Below the pieces are notes generated by a model. The model was given only the letters and a program-made list of their open reading frames with translations. It made no database searches and was not told where the DNA came from. This document shows, one piece after another, positions 28,299-37,814 of a DNA stretch of 53,948 nt. Position 1 is the stretch's first letter, and each line of letters opens with the position of its first letter. The DNA is from an uncultured Lachnospiraceae bacterium (GTDB taxonomy: Bacteria; Bacillota; Clostridia; Lachnospirales; Lachnospiraceae): contig CAMNGU010000002.1 of assembly GCA_946538525.1 (NCBI GenBank), positions 1-53,948 of the forward strand, written 5' to 3'. Made by a program: the position numbers and the translations under genes.

Positions 28299-28311
28299 AT
28301 TTTATCAGTTT

Positions 28312-28384
<73 letters not shown>

Positions 28385-28448
28385 ATTTTCACAATATATT
28401 AGCGCCTAGAAAGCATTTTCAATAAGTACTCTCCTCAGGCACTATGCC

Positions 28449-28478
28449 ATTATAGTATATTTAGGACTGAAAATGCAA
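28449..28478 (-). promoter_or_regulatory. Promoter of tRNA-Thr
   Basis: On the minus strand TTGCAT (28478-28473) and TATAAT (28454-28449) are separated by 18 bases, about 65 bases upstream of the tRNA. Confidence 0.65.
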
Positions 28479-28480
28479 AC

Positions 28481-28530
28481 AAAAATAGAGAGCAGCAGTC
28501 AAATAGGGAAGCGAAAAAACTGCCACTCTC
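28481..28530 (-). terminator. Intrinsic terminator after the 28553-29143 gene
   Basis: On the minus strand GAGAGTGGCAGT (28530-28519) pairs with ACTGCTGCTCTC (28499-28488) in 12 bp with two G-U pairs, followed by TATTTTTG. Confidence 0.75.
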
Positions 28531-28552
28531 GCAAAAAGGAAGTGTATATCAA

Positions 28553-29143
28553 TTAATTAAACTTATCATCTATGAACTTTCTAACAGAACTTCTTCCATC
28601 GATCCGTCTTAGCTTTCCGATGGAATCCATATAATCAACCATCTCTCTCCAGCCGTCATACTTTATATCCGCAAATGTGATTGACTTACTTTTATAAAAA
28701 ATCACCAGGTTATTATAGTCCTTATGAGGCCGCCTCCCACCTGTTCTCAGTCCCGTAACTAATTCTGCATATCTAATATCATTTACAGATATTTTCTCAT
28801 GCAAAATTTTCATTTTGGTTACTGTAGCTGTATTTCCATTCAGTTCAAACTTCTTACCAGTCATGCTCATATAAGACAGCACCACATATATAAGCGGAAT
28901 AAGCAAAAGCAAAGAATATTTCAATAAAACAAGTGGTGTATCAATAGTTGATTTAAAATTCCGCCAGAACATCCAAGCCATACAACATAAAACAAAAAAC
29001 ATAAAATATTTTAGACTTTTAACCCCTGCATTCGGCTTAACAACCAAATGTGTAGAATAATTTCCTGAATAAGCATCGTAGCTATAAAAACTATTTTTAT
29101 CAGAATCTTTATAATAATCATTGTAATAATCATTGTTGTTCAT
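28553..29143 (-). CDS. Uncharacterised membrane protein with two helices
   Basis: A 196-residue protein. Residues 1-30 are rich in Tyr, Asp and Asn (NNDYYNDYYKDSDKNSFYSY). Two hydrophobic segments follow near residues 45-60 and 70-90. The remaining 100 residues are beta-rich (KKFELNGNTATVTKMKI, DIRYAELVTG, NLVIFYKSKSITFAD), a pattern like a bacterial PH domain placed after a membrane hairpin. No family is assigned. It follows the 153-residue gene by about 40 bases and the two may be co-transcribed. Confidence 0.6.
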   Translation of the reverse strand: MNNNDYYNDYYKDSDKNSFYSYDAYSGNYSTHLVVKPNAGVKSLKYFMFFVLCCMAWMFWRNFKSTIDTPLVLLKYSLLLLIPLIYVVLSYMSMTGKKFELNGNTATVTKMKILHEKISVNDIRYAELVTGLRTGGRRPHKDYNNLVIFYKSKSITFADIKYDGWREMVDYMDSIGKLRRIDGRSSVRKFIDDKFN

Positions 29144-29185
29144 TTTTCTAGCACCTCATTATTACCTTTTTTCAACTCACTTAGA

Positions 29186-29629
29186 TTAATTAAGCTGAAG
29201 ACTTAGATTATGTTTAACCATTTCAACAGAACTAATTGTTTCATCAATTTTCTGTCTTGCTTCATTTATCTGTCCCTGCACAATCCAGTCCACAAGAAAA
29301 CTATCAAAGAAGTAATCCGCAAAATAGATAAAACCCTCAGTATCAAAATTTAGATCTGAGATGCTATCCACATCCTTCAGTTCCTTCTCAAGCTTTCTAA
29401 GAGCATACTTGGCAGAGTCCATATGTTTCTGTGACTCAGTCATCTTATCCCGCTTGATAAATGTACTGAACATGCCACCACCCAGCATATCGTACACGCC
29501 CCAGTTCCTCGCGCTATTCAAAGAACATTTTGCACTTTTCAAACATCTTAGTGCAATGTCGGCAGCATCGATAGCCTCAACCACTTCTCTTCTAAATTCA
29601 TCATCAAATGTGTTATTAATACTACTCAT
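29186..29629 (-). CDS. Hypothetical helical protein
   Basis: About 147 residues, mostly amphipathic helices: REVVEAIDAADIALRCLKSA, KMTESQKHMDSAKYALRKLE and a C-terminal ARQKIDETISSVEMVKHNLS. There is no signal peptide; an FIYFADYFFDSFLVDWI segment near residues 105-121 is aromatic but contains acids. The upstream extension would start with GTG inside the AAGGGG ribosome site, so the ATG at 29629 (SINNTF) is the better start. No known family is recognised. Its neighbour at 28553 is a membrane protein, so a membrane-associated complex is possible. Confidence 0.6.
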   Translation of the reverse strand: MSSINNTFDDEFRREVVEAIDAADIALRCLKSAKCSLNSARNWGVYDMLGGGMFSTFIKRDKMTESQKHMDSAKYALRKLEKELKDVDSISDLNFDTEGFIYFADYFFDSFLVDWIVQGQINEARQKIDETISSVEMVKHNLSLQLN

Positions 29630-29897
29630 ATTCATCATCCCCTTCACTATGGCGTATATAATACTAATAATTCCACCCCTTTTGTATACACAGTAATTCT
29701 AAATAAATCACTTTATTTTACTATAATAGAGAAATAAGTACAGTTAGTTTTCTCTTTGTGAAGTATTTATGAATATGGCTATCAATCCATTTCAAAAGCC
29801 TTTTTAAAATCCTATATTTTAAACCTCCAGTAGTTTGCGATTTAATTTCATTATGTGGTATACTTGTTTGGACGCTAATTTTGAAAAGGAAAACGAG

Positions 29898-30491
29898 ATG
29901 GAATATAACTTTTTTGCAACAATATCCAGAATGAAATACATCGATCGCTGGGCGCTAATGAGGAACTCTCGAAATGAGACTCTAAGCGAACACAGTCTCG
30001 AGGTGGCAATGATTGCACATGCTTTATGCGTAATAGGAAATGCAAGATATGATCGTAAGCTAAATGCAGATCACGCTGCACTTATCGGTCTATATCACGA
30101 CTCCTCGGAAATTATAACCGGCGATATGCCAACTCCGGTTAAGTACTATAACCCAGAAATCAAGGATGCCTACAAACAGGTTGAAAGAATTGCAGAGTTC
30201 AAGCTTCTTGAGAAACTGCCAAATGATCTTAGACCTGCCTTTGAGGAAATATATAAAACTGACGGTTCCATCGAAGACAAATATATGCGCAGACTCGTAA
30301 AGGCCGCCGACAAAATATCCGCATATATAAAATGTATCGAGGAAGAAAAAGCCGGCAATACTGAGTTTTCAACAGCTAAGAAATCCATTGGCGCAGCCCT
30401 GGATAAACTGGCAAATGAATTTCCTGAGGTTAAGGATTTTATCGAAGAATTCCTTCCACCATACGGAAAAACACTGGACGAATTATCATAG
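29898..30491 (+). CDS. HD-domain 5'-nucleotidase, YfbR-like
   Basis: A 197-residue HD phosphohydrolase. The metal motifs are RNSRNETLSEHSLEVAMIAH (histidine and preceding arginine, near residues 22-41), GLYHDSSEIITGDMPTPVKY (the HD pair, near residues 67-86) and a later KAADKISAYIKC aspartate. This arrangement matches YfbR-type deoxyribonucleoside 5'-monophosphatases. The start at 29898 (MEYNFF) has AAAAGGA eight bases upstream; the longer frame from 29835 lacks a site. It is transcribed with, or just before, the cyclophilin gene. Confidence 0.85.
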   Translation: MEYNFFATISRMKYIDRWALMRNSRNETLSEHSLEVAMIAHALCVIGNARYDRKLNADHAALIGLYHDSSEIITGDMPTPVKYYNPEIKDAYKQVERIAEFKLLEKLPNDLRPAFEEIYKTDGSIEDKYMRRLVKAADKISAYIKCIEEEKAGNTEFSTAKKSIGAALDKLANEFPEVKDFIEEFLPPYGKTLDELS

Positions 30492-30611
30492 AATAATCAC
30501 AAAATAATCATATCACTATCGCAGCATTATCGAATATTATTCTATTGGTGAAAACCTAAAGAATGATATCACCAATAATATATTAATCTCCAAGAAAGAG
30601 AGGAAAGAAAT

Positions 30612-31136
30612 ATGGCAAATCCAATTATCACAATCACAATGGAAGATGGCGGAGTTATCAAGGCAGAGCTCTATCCAGAGGTTGCACCTAACACAGTTAA
30701 CAACTTCATCTCACTCGCAAAGAAGGGATTCTATGATGGACTTATCTTCCACAGAGTTATTCCTGGTTTCATGATTCAGGGTGGAGATCCTGACGGAAGA
30801 GGTTCAGGCGGTCCTGGTTATTCAATCAAGGGTGAGTTTGCTTCAAATGGTTTCGCTAACGACCTTAAGCATACAGTAGGTGTATTATCAATGGCTCGTT
30901 CAATGAGACCTGACAGCGCTGGTTCACAGTTCTTTATCATGCATGCTGATTCACCACATCTCGACGGTGACTACGCTGCATTTGGAAAGGTTATCGAAGG
31001 ACAGGATGTAGTTGATAGAATCGCTACTACTAAGACCGGTTGGGCTGATAAGCCAATCGAACCACAGGTTATGAAAACTGTTACTGTTGATACTCAGGGA
31101 ACTGAATATCCAGAACCCGATAAGCTTCCAGAATAA
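30612..31136 (+). CDS. Peptidyl-prolyl cis-trans isomerase, cyclophilin type
   Basis: A 174-residue cytoplasmic cyclophilin catalysing proline isomerisation in protein folding. NFISLAKKGFYDGLIFHRVI (residues 32-51), PGFMIQGGDPDGRGSGGPGY, MARSMRPDSAGSQFFIMHAD and GDYAAFGKVIEGQDVVDRIA are the family motifs, with the catalytic arginine in FHRV and the QFFI strand. There is no signal peptide. GAGAGGAAAG precedes the ATG. It ends at a strong bidirectional terminator. Confidence 0.95.
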   Translation: MANPIITITMEDGGVIKAELYPEVAPNTVNNFISLAKKGFYDGLIFHRVIPGFMIQGGDPDGRGSGGPGYSIKGEFASNGFANDLKHTVGVLSMARSMRPDSAGSQFFIMHADSPHLDGDYAAFGKVIEGQDVVDRIATTKTGWADKPIEPQVMKTVTVDTQGTEYPEPDKLPE

Positions 31137-31158
31137 TTAGCCGGATTAAAAACAAAAA

Positions 31159-31222
31159 GGCAGGATTTCAAGTGATATATAGAGCAACCCTCATATACGC
31201 TTTGAATCCTGCCATTTTTTTT
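31159..31222. terminator. Bidirectional terminator between the cyclophilin and ABC fusion genes
   Basis: GGCAGGATTTCAA (31159-31171) pairs with TTGAATCCTGCC (31202-31213), followed by eight T's on plus. The opposite flank has a run of A's, so it should also stop the minus-strand transcript of the ABC fusion. Confidence 0.85.
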
Positions 31223-31302
31223 AGTTCTTCTTCTAGTTCTTCAAATCAATTAAGTCCTTAATCTTAATCAACTTCATCTATTTCATCAAGTCAATCAAGC
31301 CC

Positions 31303-32976
31303 TTAATCTTCACCTGGTCCATCTAGTTCATCAATGTCATCAAAATCTTCTGCTACCACATCTCTACCCTTTATAAAATGTCCCAGAATACCAGTAATAA
31401 TCTTAATAATGATCATATATACCAAAGTGGTGGCAATAAGCGGTATCATTGTCTCCAAGCTTTCCATTCTTATCTTATCAAATACCTTGACCATATCCTG
31501 AGCAGAAACATAACCGATAACCGAACTCATTTTAATTAGCAGAATAATATCATCACGATAATCCTCCAGCATTCGTTTTCCATTTGCATTAAAGATTTCC
31601 TTTACAAAATGCGAGTCATCAAAATACTCAAGTCTATAATCATCGGCCAGTTTTCCTTCATTTATGCATTTGGAATTCTTATCTATATTTCTACTGCACA
31701 TTTCAGCAAAAACAAATGTAAATCCAGTAACTGAAGCAAGCAAACTTCCCACAGCCATATTTCTGTAAAACGAATAAAACAGGAGCATTATTATCATGAT
31801 TGCAGGAACTCCCTGAACCAGCCAGAGAACAACCCTGGAAAAGATTTTTTCTACCAATCTGCCCCTCTTGGAACCTTTATATAGAATAAATCCAAAAAGA
31901 GAACCAAGAATAATAGAGGTTATACTGACTATAAGTGTAACCAATATTCCTTTTGTAAATAGAAGATATCTGTTTTCTTCAACAAATGTATATTTAAGAT
32001 GTCTTACGAAGCTGGCAAACCACCCTTCCCTGGCAGCCTCCAGGTCTTTCATCTTGCTTGAACCAGTTCTACCAGGAGCCACTCCGCCACTTTGTGAGTA
32101 TTCCGCCCTTAGTGCACATATGGCAACTCCGCCAGAATAATCAGGTTCGCAAAAAAGCAGTTTCTGTTTTCTCTCTTCAGTAACAGTTATTCCACCACAA
32201 CCAAGATCATATCTTCCTTCTTCCACACCCTTCTGCATATCTTCAAAGTCTGTCATTTTCACAGTCACAGAATAATTATATTCCTTGCAAAAGCCTATGA
32301 TAACATCGATATCATAACCTACAGGTTTTTCTGCAGAAAGATAGGAAAATGGGATACTTCCATCGTCGCTTAAGGCAAGTATGATATTTTGCTTATCCTC
32401 ATCTGCTGAGTATGAAGGAATGTCTTCACTCTTTTTATTATTTGTCTTGTTGCCAAACCATTTCTCATCAAGTTCAGCCATGGTCCCGTCGGACTTTAAT
32501 GATTTGATGTATTCGCTGAAACTTTCACTCAGTTTTTCACCCTTATCATTTTTCGAAAATATAAATGCATAATCCGAGTTCTCTAAATACCCTTCCACCA
32601 TGTATAAATTATCGGTGGAACGAAGAATAGATCTAATGATTGCATCATCATCTACAACCCCATCAACCTTTCCAAATGTAAGGTCTTTAAATGCAGCCTC
32701 TCTATCCGGATAGAAAACAATATGAGCATTAGGCAACTTCTGTGATGCCACATCTCCAAATATAAATCCCTCAACTACGCCAAGGGTCACATCACTTTTA
32801 TCAAAATCGCTGACACTAGTATATTTCTCATTACTATTTTCGGTACTATTTTCAGTTTTTTCTCCTTCTGCAAAACTTGGAAGGGCAAAAGCACTGGTTA
32901 GAAGGATGCATAAAACCATAATACATGACAGTATTATCAGAGCCCATTTCACCGCTCTATTACTTCTCTGTCTCAT
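31303..32976 (-). CDS. Amino-acid ABC transporter substrate-binding/permease fusion, permease divergent
   Basis: A 557-residue fusion. Residues 1-36 are a signal or anchor segment. About 55-170 and 190-300 are two polar-amino-acid binding lobes (SBP_3 type; VGYDIDVIIGFCKEYNYSVT, LGCGGITVTEERKQKLLFCE). From about 325 is a His/Glu/Gln-type permease (LFTKGILVTLIVSITSIILG, WLVQGVPAIMIIMLLFYSFY, IKMSSVIGYVSAQDM). The cytoplasmic loop that normally carries the EAA motif for coupling to the ATPase is replaced by NEGKLADDYRLEYFDDSHF, and no ATPase gene lies nearby. It may be a receptor-like derivative, or use an ATPase from elsewhere. It overlaps the stop codon of the lysozyme-like gene (TAATG). Confidence 0.75.
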   Translation of the reverse strand: MRQRSNRAVKWALIILSCIMVLCILLTSAFALPSFAEGEKTENSTENSNEKYTSVSDFDKSDVTLGVVEGFIFGDVASQKLPNAHIVFYPDREAAFKDLTFGKVDGVVDDDAIIRSILRSTDNLYMVEGYLENSDYAFIFSKNDKGEKLSESFSEYIKSLKSDGTMAELDEKWFGNKTNNKKSEDIPSYSADEDKQNIILALSDDGSIPFSYLSAEKPVGYDIDVIIGFCKEYNYSVTVKMTDFEDMQKGVEEGRYDLGCGGITVTEERKQKLLFCEPDYSGGVAICALRAEYSQSGGVAPGRTGSSKMKDLEAAREGWFASFVRHLKYTFVEENRYLLFTKGILVTLIVSITSIILGSLFGFILYKGSKRGRLVEKIFSRVVLWLVQGVPAIMIIMLLFYSFYRNMAVGSLLASVTGFTFVFAEMCSRNIDKNSKCINEGKLADDYRLEYFDDSHFVKEIFNANGKRMLEDYRDDIILLIKMSSVIGYVSAQDMVKVFDKIRMESLETMIPLIATTLVYMIIIKIITGILGHFIKGRDVVAEDFDDIDELDGPGED

Positions 32977-34271
32977 TAGTCTTCACCCTCCTTGCCAGAT
33001 GATTCATCCTGCTCCACATCACACTCAGCTTTTATTCTCCCCGCACATTCAGCTCGGTCAAAAGCCAGTGTATAGTAATTATCACAATACGGATCGTAAG
33101 GCACCTCATAAAATCTCAGCCAATAATAGCAAGCATCCACCACCGATTCTGCATTTCTTATACGACTATCCAGCGTTGCAAATTCGTCGCTCTCCAGCAG
33201 ACTGATCACATAGTGTGCCTGCATATCCGGATCACCGATATCGAATCTATAATTCTCGCCCTCACCTCCAGGACCGAACCACTGTTCAGCAAACTGATAC
33301 AGTTTTTCCTTCTTTGTATATGCTGTATACTGAGCATAGCCATAACCACCGTCAACATTTACCCATTCAGAATAGTCATTATAGTAACCATTTGTCATGT
33401 TATAAGTTCTTGCCTCAAGGAAATCCTTTCTACTTATGGCACCCTGATTAATATCCGTGGTATAAGTTACATCATCTACACTCCAGATCTGATTATTGTA
33501 GTCCTCCAGATTCACCGCCTCAAACTTCGACTCGCACCACAGATTACACATAACTCCCAGCACCGCAGTTTCATTTCCATCAAAATGTTCCAACAGCAGT
33601 GCCCATAGGCGTTGTTGTTCCGTTGGACCACTGGAATAATCCACCTCTGGCTTAAGAGTTTCTTCTATAACTTCCACCGTTTCTACTACTACTGCATCCG
33701 TTTCAGTTGCCGTTTCATCTTCAGTCGCTAAATACCTCCTGAATGCAGAAGTTGGAATAAGCAGCTGCATAAGAAGAAAAATCAGCACAAGACCAACTAA
33801 CCCAATGCCAAATGTGATCTTATTTCTTCTGCTAATCTTTTTCCCAAGTTCAGTTTTTGTACGCTTATAGCGGTTTTCTAAAATGATTCTTCGATCATTA
33901 AAATATTTAAATGACTTTGCTCTATATCCTTTCTGTCTCCTATCTACTCTCTGCCTATGTTTTTTTCTTCGAGCATCCTGACGCTGTCTGGACTTCGAGA
34001 CAACCTTATCCGTCCTACTTGTCATCTCATCGAACTTAGCTTTCTTAGACTCGTCGCCTTTAATTATTTTTTTTTCAATTCTTTCCCTTCGTTCCTTCAG
34101 CCTCTGATTCTGCTTATCTCTACTCTTTTGAAGTACAGCTTCATCTAATTCCCGAAGAGATTTTAGCCGCATGTCATTTCTTTCCAGAAATTGTTCATGT
34201 CTTTTAGTTCGTGCCTCCAGCCTGTCTAACTGTTTGTTACCCCCACCACTTTCATTTTTCATTTCTGACAT
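32976..34271 (-). CDS. Membrane-anchored phage-tail-lysozyme-like protein
   Basis: A 431-residue protein. Residues 1-150 are strongly basic and coiled (RDKQNQRLKERRERIEKKII, QRQDARRKKHRQRVDRRQKG) and should be cytoplasmic. Residues about 153-173 form one membrane helix (FGIGLVGLVLIFLLMQLLI). An acidic Thr/Glu linker leads to a domain at about 215-415 resembling phage tail lysozyme: EQQRLWALLLEHFDGNETAV, LGVMCNLWCESKFEAVN (with the likely catalytic Glu), YGYAQYTAYTKKEKLYQFAE. It would cleave peptidoglycan outside the membrane. Its stop overlaps the start of the ABC fusion gene, so the two are translationally coupled. Confidence 0.7.
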   Translation of the reverse strand: MSEMKNESGGGNKQLDRLEARTKRHEQFLERNDMRLKSLRELDEAVLQKSRDKQNQRLKERRERIEKKIIKGDESKKAKFDEMTSRTDKVVSKSRQRQDARRKKHRQRVDRRQKGYRAKSFKYFNDRRIILENRYKRTKTELGKKISRRNKITFGIGLVGLVLIFLLMQLLIPTSAFRRYLATEDETATETDAVVVETVEVIEETLKPEVDYSSGPTEQQRLWALLLEHFDGNETAVLGVMCNLWCESKFEAVNLEDYNNQIWSVDDVTYTTDINQGAISRKDFLEARTYNMTNGYYNDYSEWVNVDGGYGYAQYTAYTKKEKLYQFAEQWFGPGGEGENYRFDIGDPDMQAHYVISLLESDEFATLDSRIRNAESVVDACYYWLRFYEVPYDPYCDNYYTLAFDRAECAGRIKAECDVEQDESSGKEGED

Positions 34272-34362
34272 AATTTGTTATCCCTATCTCCATCAAATAA
34301 TGTATAATTAATCATACCACATATTTCATGTTATTTCTCTGCTTTATCCATAATAATCTGAA

Positions 34363-34401
34363 TAAAAAAAGGAGATAACAGAGCCTTAGCCCGTTATCCC
34401 C
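34363..34401 (-). terminator. Intrinsic terminator of the EAL gene
   Basis: On the minus strand GGGGATAAC (34401-34393) pairs with GTTATCTCC (34379-34371), with an inner short stem, followed by seven T's. Confidence 0.85.
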
Positions 34402-34428
34402 CTATTCTTCTTAATCATCGAGAATTAT

Positions 34429-36123
34429 TTAAATCATATTATATTCTCTGTCGCCTTTTAATAATACATCAAACTCATCCTTTGGCATAGGACGGTTATA
34501 TAGATAGCCCTGAGCCATGTCACATTTCACACTGCGAAGGAACCGGGCTGCTTCACCAGTCTCAACACCCTCAGCAATTATTTCCATATCCAGCTCATCA
34601 ACCATCTTTACGACATTCTTTATAACCACTCTGTCGTTACTCATTATATCATCATCTGTATCCTGAATTCCTTTGATAAATGACTGATCCAGCTTTATAA
34701 CATCCACCATCAGGTCCTTAAGCAGCGCCAGCGATGAATAACCTGTTCCAAAATCATCTATAGAAACTTGAATACCATTTTCCTTCATAGCTCTAAGGAA
34801 CTTTTTAAGTTTTTCCGAATCCTCATAACATGCAGACTCAGTAATTTCAACCTCAATATATTTTGGATCTATACCATATCTTTCTATGGTCATAATGATC
34901 TTTTTGGAGAAATCATCATCCCTAATATGAAGCTTTGAGAAATTGGTTGATACTTTAACCGGTTCAATCCCTTGATTAAGCCAGTTTCTAATGTCACTGC
35001 ACACGGTATCAAACACATACATATCCAACTCACAGATACTTCCATCATGCTCCAGCGCAGGGATAAATGACATAGGCGGAACCACATTTCCGTCCTGTCT
35101 CCATCTCACCAATGCCTCACTTCCACAGAGTTTTCCATCTTCAAGTCTAACCTTTGGCTGATAATAAACCTCAAACTCTCTATTTTGAAGAGCTTTAGCA
35201 AACATAAAGGTTGACTTCTTCGCATTCATGACCCTGTTCAGAATCTCCTGGCTGAACCAAACCACATCAGAATTACCTTCATTCCTTGTTTCACCTAAAG
35301 CAGTTCCAGCCCTGGATACTCCAACACCAATATCCTCTCCATCCTTCATCGGATAAAGACCAACTCTAAATGATATCTCTATCCTCTGTTCCGGATCACT
35401 ATTTTCAAATTTCATCGGATTTATGAAATTAAGAAATCCATCTATTCTATTGGTTCTCACCACTGCAACAAAGTTGTCGCCACCAAGTCGGGCAATAATC
35501 TCATCCGGAATAAGAAATCCGTAAATGTTATCAACCAGTCCGCGAAGAACCATGTTTCCCTTTTCGATTCCAAATTCGCCATTTAGAAACTTAAAGTTCT
35601 TGATATTAAAAAATGCAACTGTATACTGCGTAAGTTCCTTCTGCGCCTGAAGCTTAGCACCCTGGCGAATAATACCATTTATATTCAGTGCTCCTGTCAT
35701 GCTTTCAGTATATGCAGCATTTTCCAAAACACTTCTCATCCTTGCTCTTTCAAACAAAGAAAAAAAGCTGGCACATATAAAGTACAGATCATCCTTATCT
35801 TCAGCATCCCACTGATAGCCCTTTGATGGATATGCATTCATAACTATGTTAATCCCACCCACAGTGCTGAATTCCATAGTATACAGCGTTGGGTCATATC
35901 CGTTCTTTGACTGATAGAGAACATCCTGTCCATGATAACCAACTCTTTCAACCGCATTTGGTGTAGCTGTAATAAGTGACTCCAGCCTTCCCAAATGAAT
36001 ATCATCCGAAATAAGTTCCAGCGACTCCTGCGTATAATCTACAATATCTCTAATACTATATCCCGCTTTTCCTATTCCGCGGAAGAACTCCTTAAATTTT
36101 TTGCTACATAACGAATTTGCCAT
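34429..36123 (-). CDS. Cyclic di-GMP phosphodiesterase (degenerate GGDEF plus EAL)
   Basis: About 564 residues. Residues 1-140 look like a sensory region without membrane segments. A GGDEF domain at about 145-300 has RLGGDNFVAVV where GGDEF is expected, so cyclase activity is doubtful; it may act as a GTP sensor. The EAL domain at about 310-555 keeps its metal and catalytic motifs: SEALVRWR, VSTNFSKLHI, EVEITESACYE, SIDDFGTGYSSLALLKDLMV and IAEGVETGEAARFL. It should therefore hydrolyse c-di-GMP in the cytoplasm. The start at 36123 has GGAG upstream; an ATG 12 bases earlier overlaps that site. It is a monocistronic unit. Confidence 0.85.
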   Translation of the reverse strand: MANSLCSKKFKEFFRGIGKAGYSIRDIVDYTQESLELISDDIHLGRLESLITATPNAVERVGYHGQDVLYQSKNGYDPTLYTMEFSTVGGINIVMNAYPSKGYQWDAEDKDDLYFICASFFSLFERARMRSVLENAAYTESMTGALNINGIIRQGAKLQAQKELTQYTVAFFNIKNFKFLNGEFGIEKGNMVLRGLVDNIYGFLIPDEIIARLGGDNFVAVVRTNRIDGFLNFINPMKFENSDPEQRIEISFRVGLYPMKDGEDIGVGVSRAGTALGETRNEGNSDVVWFSQEILNRVMNAKKSTFMFAKALQNREFEVYYQPKVRLEDGKLCGSEALVRWRQDGNVVPPMSFIPALEHDGSICELDMYVFDTVCSDIRNWLNQGIEPVKVSTNFSKLHIRDDDFSKKIIMTIERYGIDPKYIEVEITESACYEDSEKLKKFLRAMKENGIQVSIDDFGTGYSSLALLKDLMVDVIKLDQSFIKGIQDTDDDIMSNDRVVIKNVVKMVDELDMEIIAEGVETGEAARFLRSVKCDMAQGYLYNRPMPKDEFDVLLKGDREYNMI

Positions 36124-36291
36124 TTTACACTCCATGTTCTATGATCATCGTTCCCGAAAATACTTAACCATTCGCTACAAAAAACCATGAAAATGTAACC
36201 TATCACAGTAATATGGTATTTTAGCATATACCCAGATATATGTCACTACTTATTTAAATATTTTATATAAAAAATTTTAAGTAAATTAATA

Positions 36292-36334
36292 AATCCCCAA
36301 CCTATTATCCTTAAAGAAAAACAGGTTAGGGATT
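36292..36334 (-). terminator. Intrinsic terminator of the antiporter gene
   Basis: AATCCCCAACCT (36292-36303) pairs with AGGTTAGGGATT (36323-36334) over 12 bp with one wobble. On the minus strand a T-rich tail follows. Confidence 0.7.
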
Positions 36335-36366
36335 ATATAAACTAAGTATTTAAACTATTATCTTAT

Positions 36367-37587
36367 CTATGCTTTTATCTTATCTGAGTTCTTATCAGAT
36401 GAACCTTGATTCGATGAGCTTTCATCTTTCGAATAAAGCAGTTTCAGAATAATCGGGGTAAGTATTGAACTGGAAATGATAAGCAGGATTACTGAAGTAA
36501 AATACTTACTATCCAGCATTCCAACCTCAAGTCCTTTCTTGGAAACGATAAGAGCAACCTCTCCTCTAGTCATCATTCCGACACCAATCTTAAGAGTTTC
36601 CAATCCCTTATATCCGCATAACCTGGACATCAGTCCGCAACCTATAATCTTTGTAATAAGTCCCACTAGAACAAATCCCAGAGAGAACAACAGTATAGTC
36701 ATATCAAGTGCTTTCATATCTGTCTGCAAACCAATACTTACGAAGAAAACAGGACCAAATATCATGTAGGAATTAACATCCATTTTACTATCTATATACT
36801 TAGAATCTTTAAGGGAGCTAAGAATTATACCCGCCACATATGCACCCGTGATATCTGCAATACCAAAATATTTTTCAGCAATATATGATAATGCAAGAGC
36901 AAGAGCCAGTCCGATAATAGGAATTCTCTGAGTATGAGGATACTTGTTATCCAGCCACTTCATTATCTTATATAAAATGATTCCAACAATAAAAGCTAAG
37001 ATAAAGAACCCAACAGTTCTCAATATAACATCGCCAATATTGCTGCTAGGTTCACGGAAACTTATAACAAGAGTAAGCACCAGGATACCAATAACATCAT
37101 CAATTATGGCTGCACTAAGTATTGTTGTTCCTACCTCATCAGTAAGCTTCCCTAATTCCTTAAGCGCCTGAACAGTTATACTAACTGAAGTTGCTGTAAG
37201 AATGGTTCCTATAAAAAGTGCATGGAAGAATTCATCTGTTCCAAAACTTGAAAAACCATAGAAACACATATAGAGAATCGTTCCACCAATAAGAGGAACA
37301 AAAACTCCGGCGCAGGCAATAAGTGTAGCCTTAACACCAGTCTTCTTCAACTGATTCAGGTCAGTTTCAAGTCCGGCACTGAACATTAAAAGAATGACAC
37401 CTATCTCAGCTATTCCAGAAAGAAAATCATTTGGCTTAATCCATCCTAAAAGACTAGGGCCAAGTATAAGTCCTGCAATAATCTCACCCACAACCTGGGG
37501 TGCCTTAAGTCTTCTCGATAAAAGAGCTAATGATTTTGCGCAAATGATTATGATTGCTAAATTTTTTAAGATCATCAATTTATCCAT
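36367..37587 (-). CDS. CPA2-type cation/proton antiporter
   Basis: A 406-residue membrane protein with about 11-12 hydrophobic segments, the size of a NapA/KefB-type transporter without the TrkA tail. Motifs include LKAPQVVGEIIAGLILGPSL (residues 28-47), VILLMFSAGLETDL (near 64-77), TATSVSITVQALKELGKLTD and the double-aspartate-region SAAIIDDVIGILVLTLVISF (near 157-176). GVGMMTRGEVALIVS near residue 337 is also typical. It should exchange Na+ or K+ for protons. It is a single-gene unit ending in Ser/Asn/Lys-rich residues. Confidence 0.9.
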   Translation of the reverse strand: MDKLMILKNLAIIIICAKSLALLSRRLKAPQVVGEIIAGLILGPSLLGWIKPNDFLSGIAEIGVILLMFSAGLETDLNQLKKTGVKATLIACAGVFVPLIGGTILYMCFYGFSSFGTDEFFHALFIGTILTATSVSITVQALKELGKLTDEVGTTILSAAIIDDVIGILVLTLVISFREPSSNIGDVILRTVGFFILAFIVGIILYKIMKWLDNKYPHTQRIPIIGLALALALSYIAEKYFGIADITGAYVAGIILSSLKDSKYIDSKMDVNSYMIFGPVFFVSIGLQTDMKALDMTILLFSLGFVLVGLITKIIGCGLMSRLCGYKGLETLKIGVGMMTRGEVALIVSKKGLEVGMLDSKYFTSVILLIISSSILTPIILKLLYSKDESSSNQGSSDKNSDKIKA

Positions 37588-37683
37588 TACTTATAACTTC
37601 CTTTATGACTTTATATCTATAAAAATACCGTTATACCTTTACCCTATAGCCACGAATTGTAACACAGCAAAACAAAATATAAA

Positions 37684-37721
37684 AGCGTAATAATCACGAA
37701 AAAACTTCGAATTATCACGCT
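37684..37721 (-). terminator. Intrinsic terminator of the LacI-family gene
   Basis: AGCGTAATAAT (37684-37694) pairs with ATTATCACGCT (37711-37721) with one wobble, and an inner CGAA/TTCG stem. TTTTATATTTTG follows on the minus strand. Confidence 0.7.
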
Positions 37722-37814
37722 ATTATTGTTAGACTTTTTTATTTACTATGTTGTGTATAAAACAACGCTCTTTAACCATGGATATAAAACGATTTTCAGG
37801 CCACTTCCTGTTAA

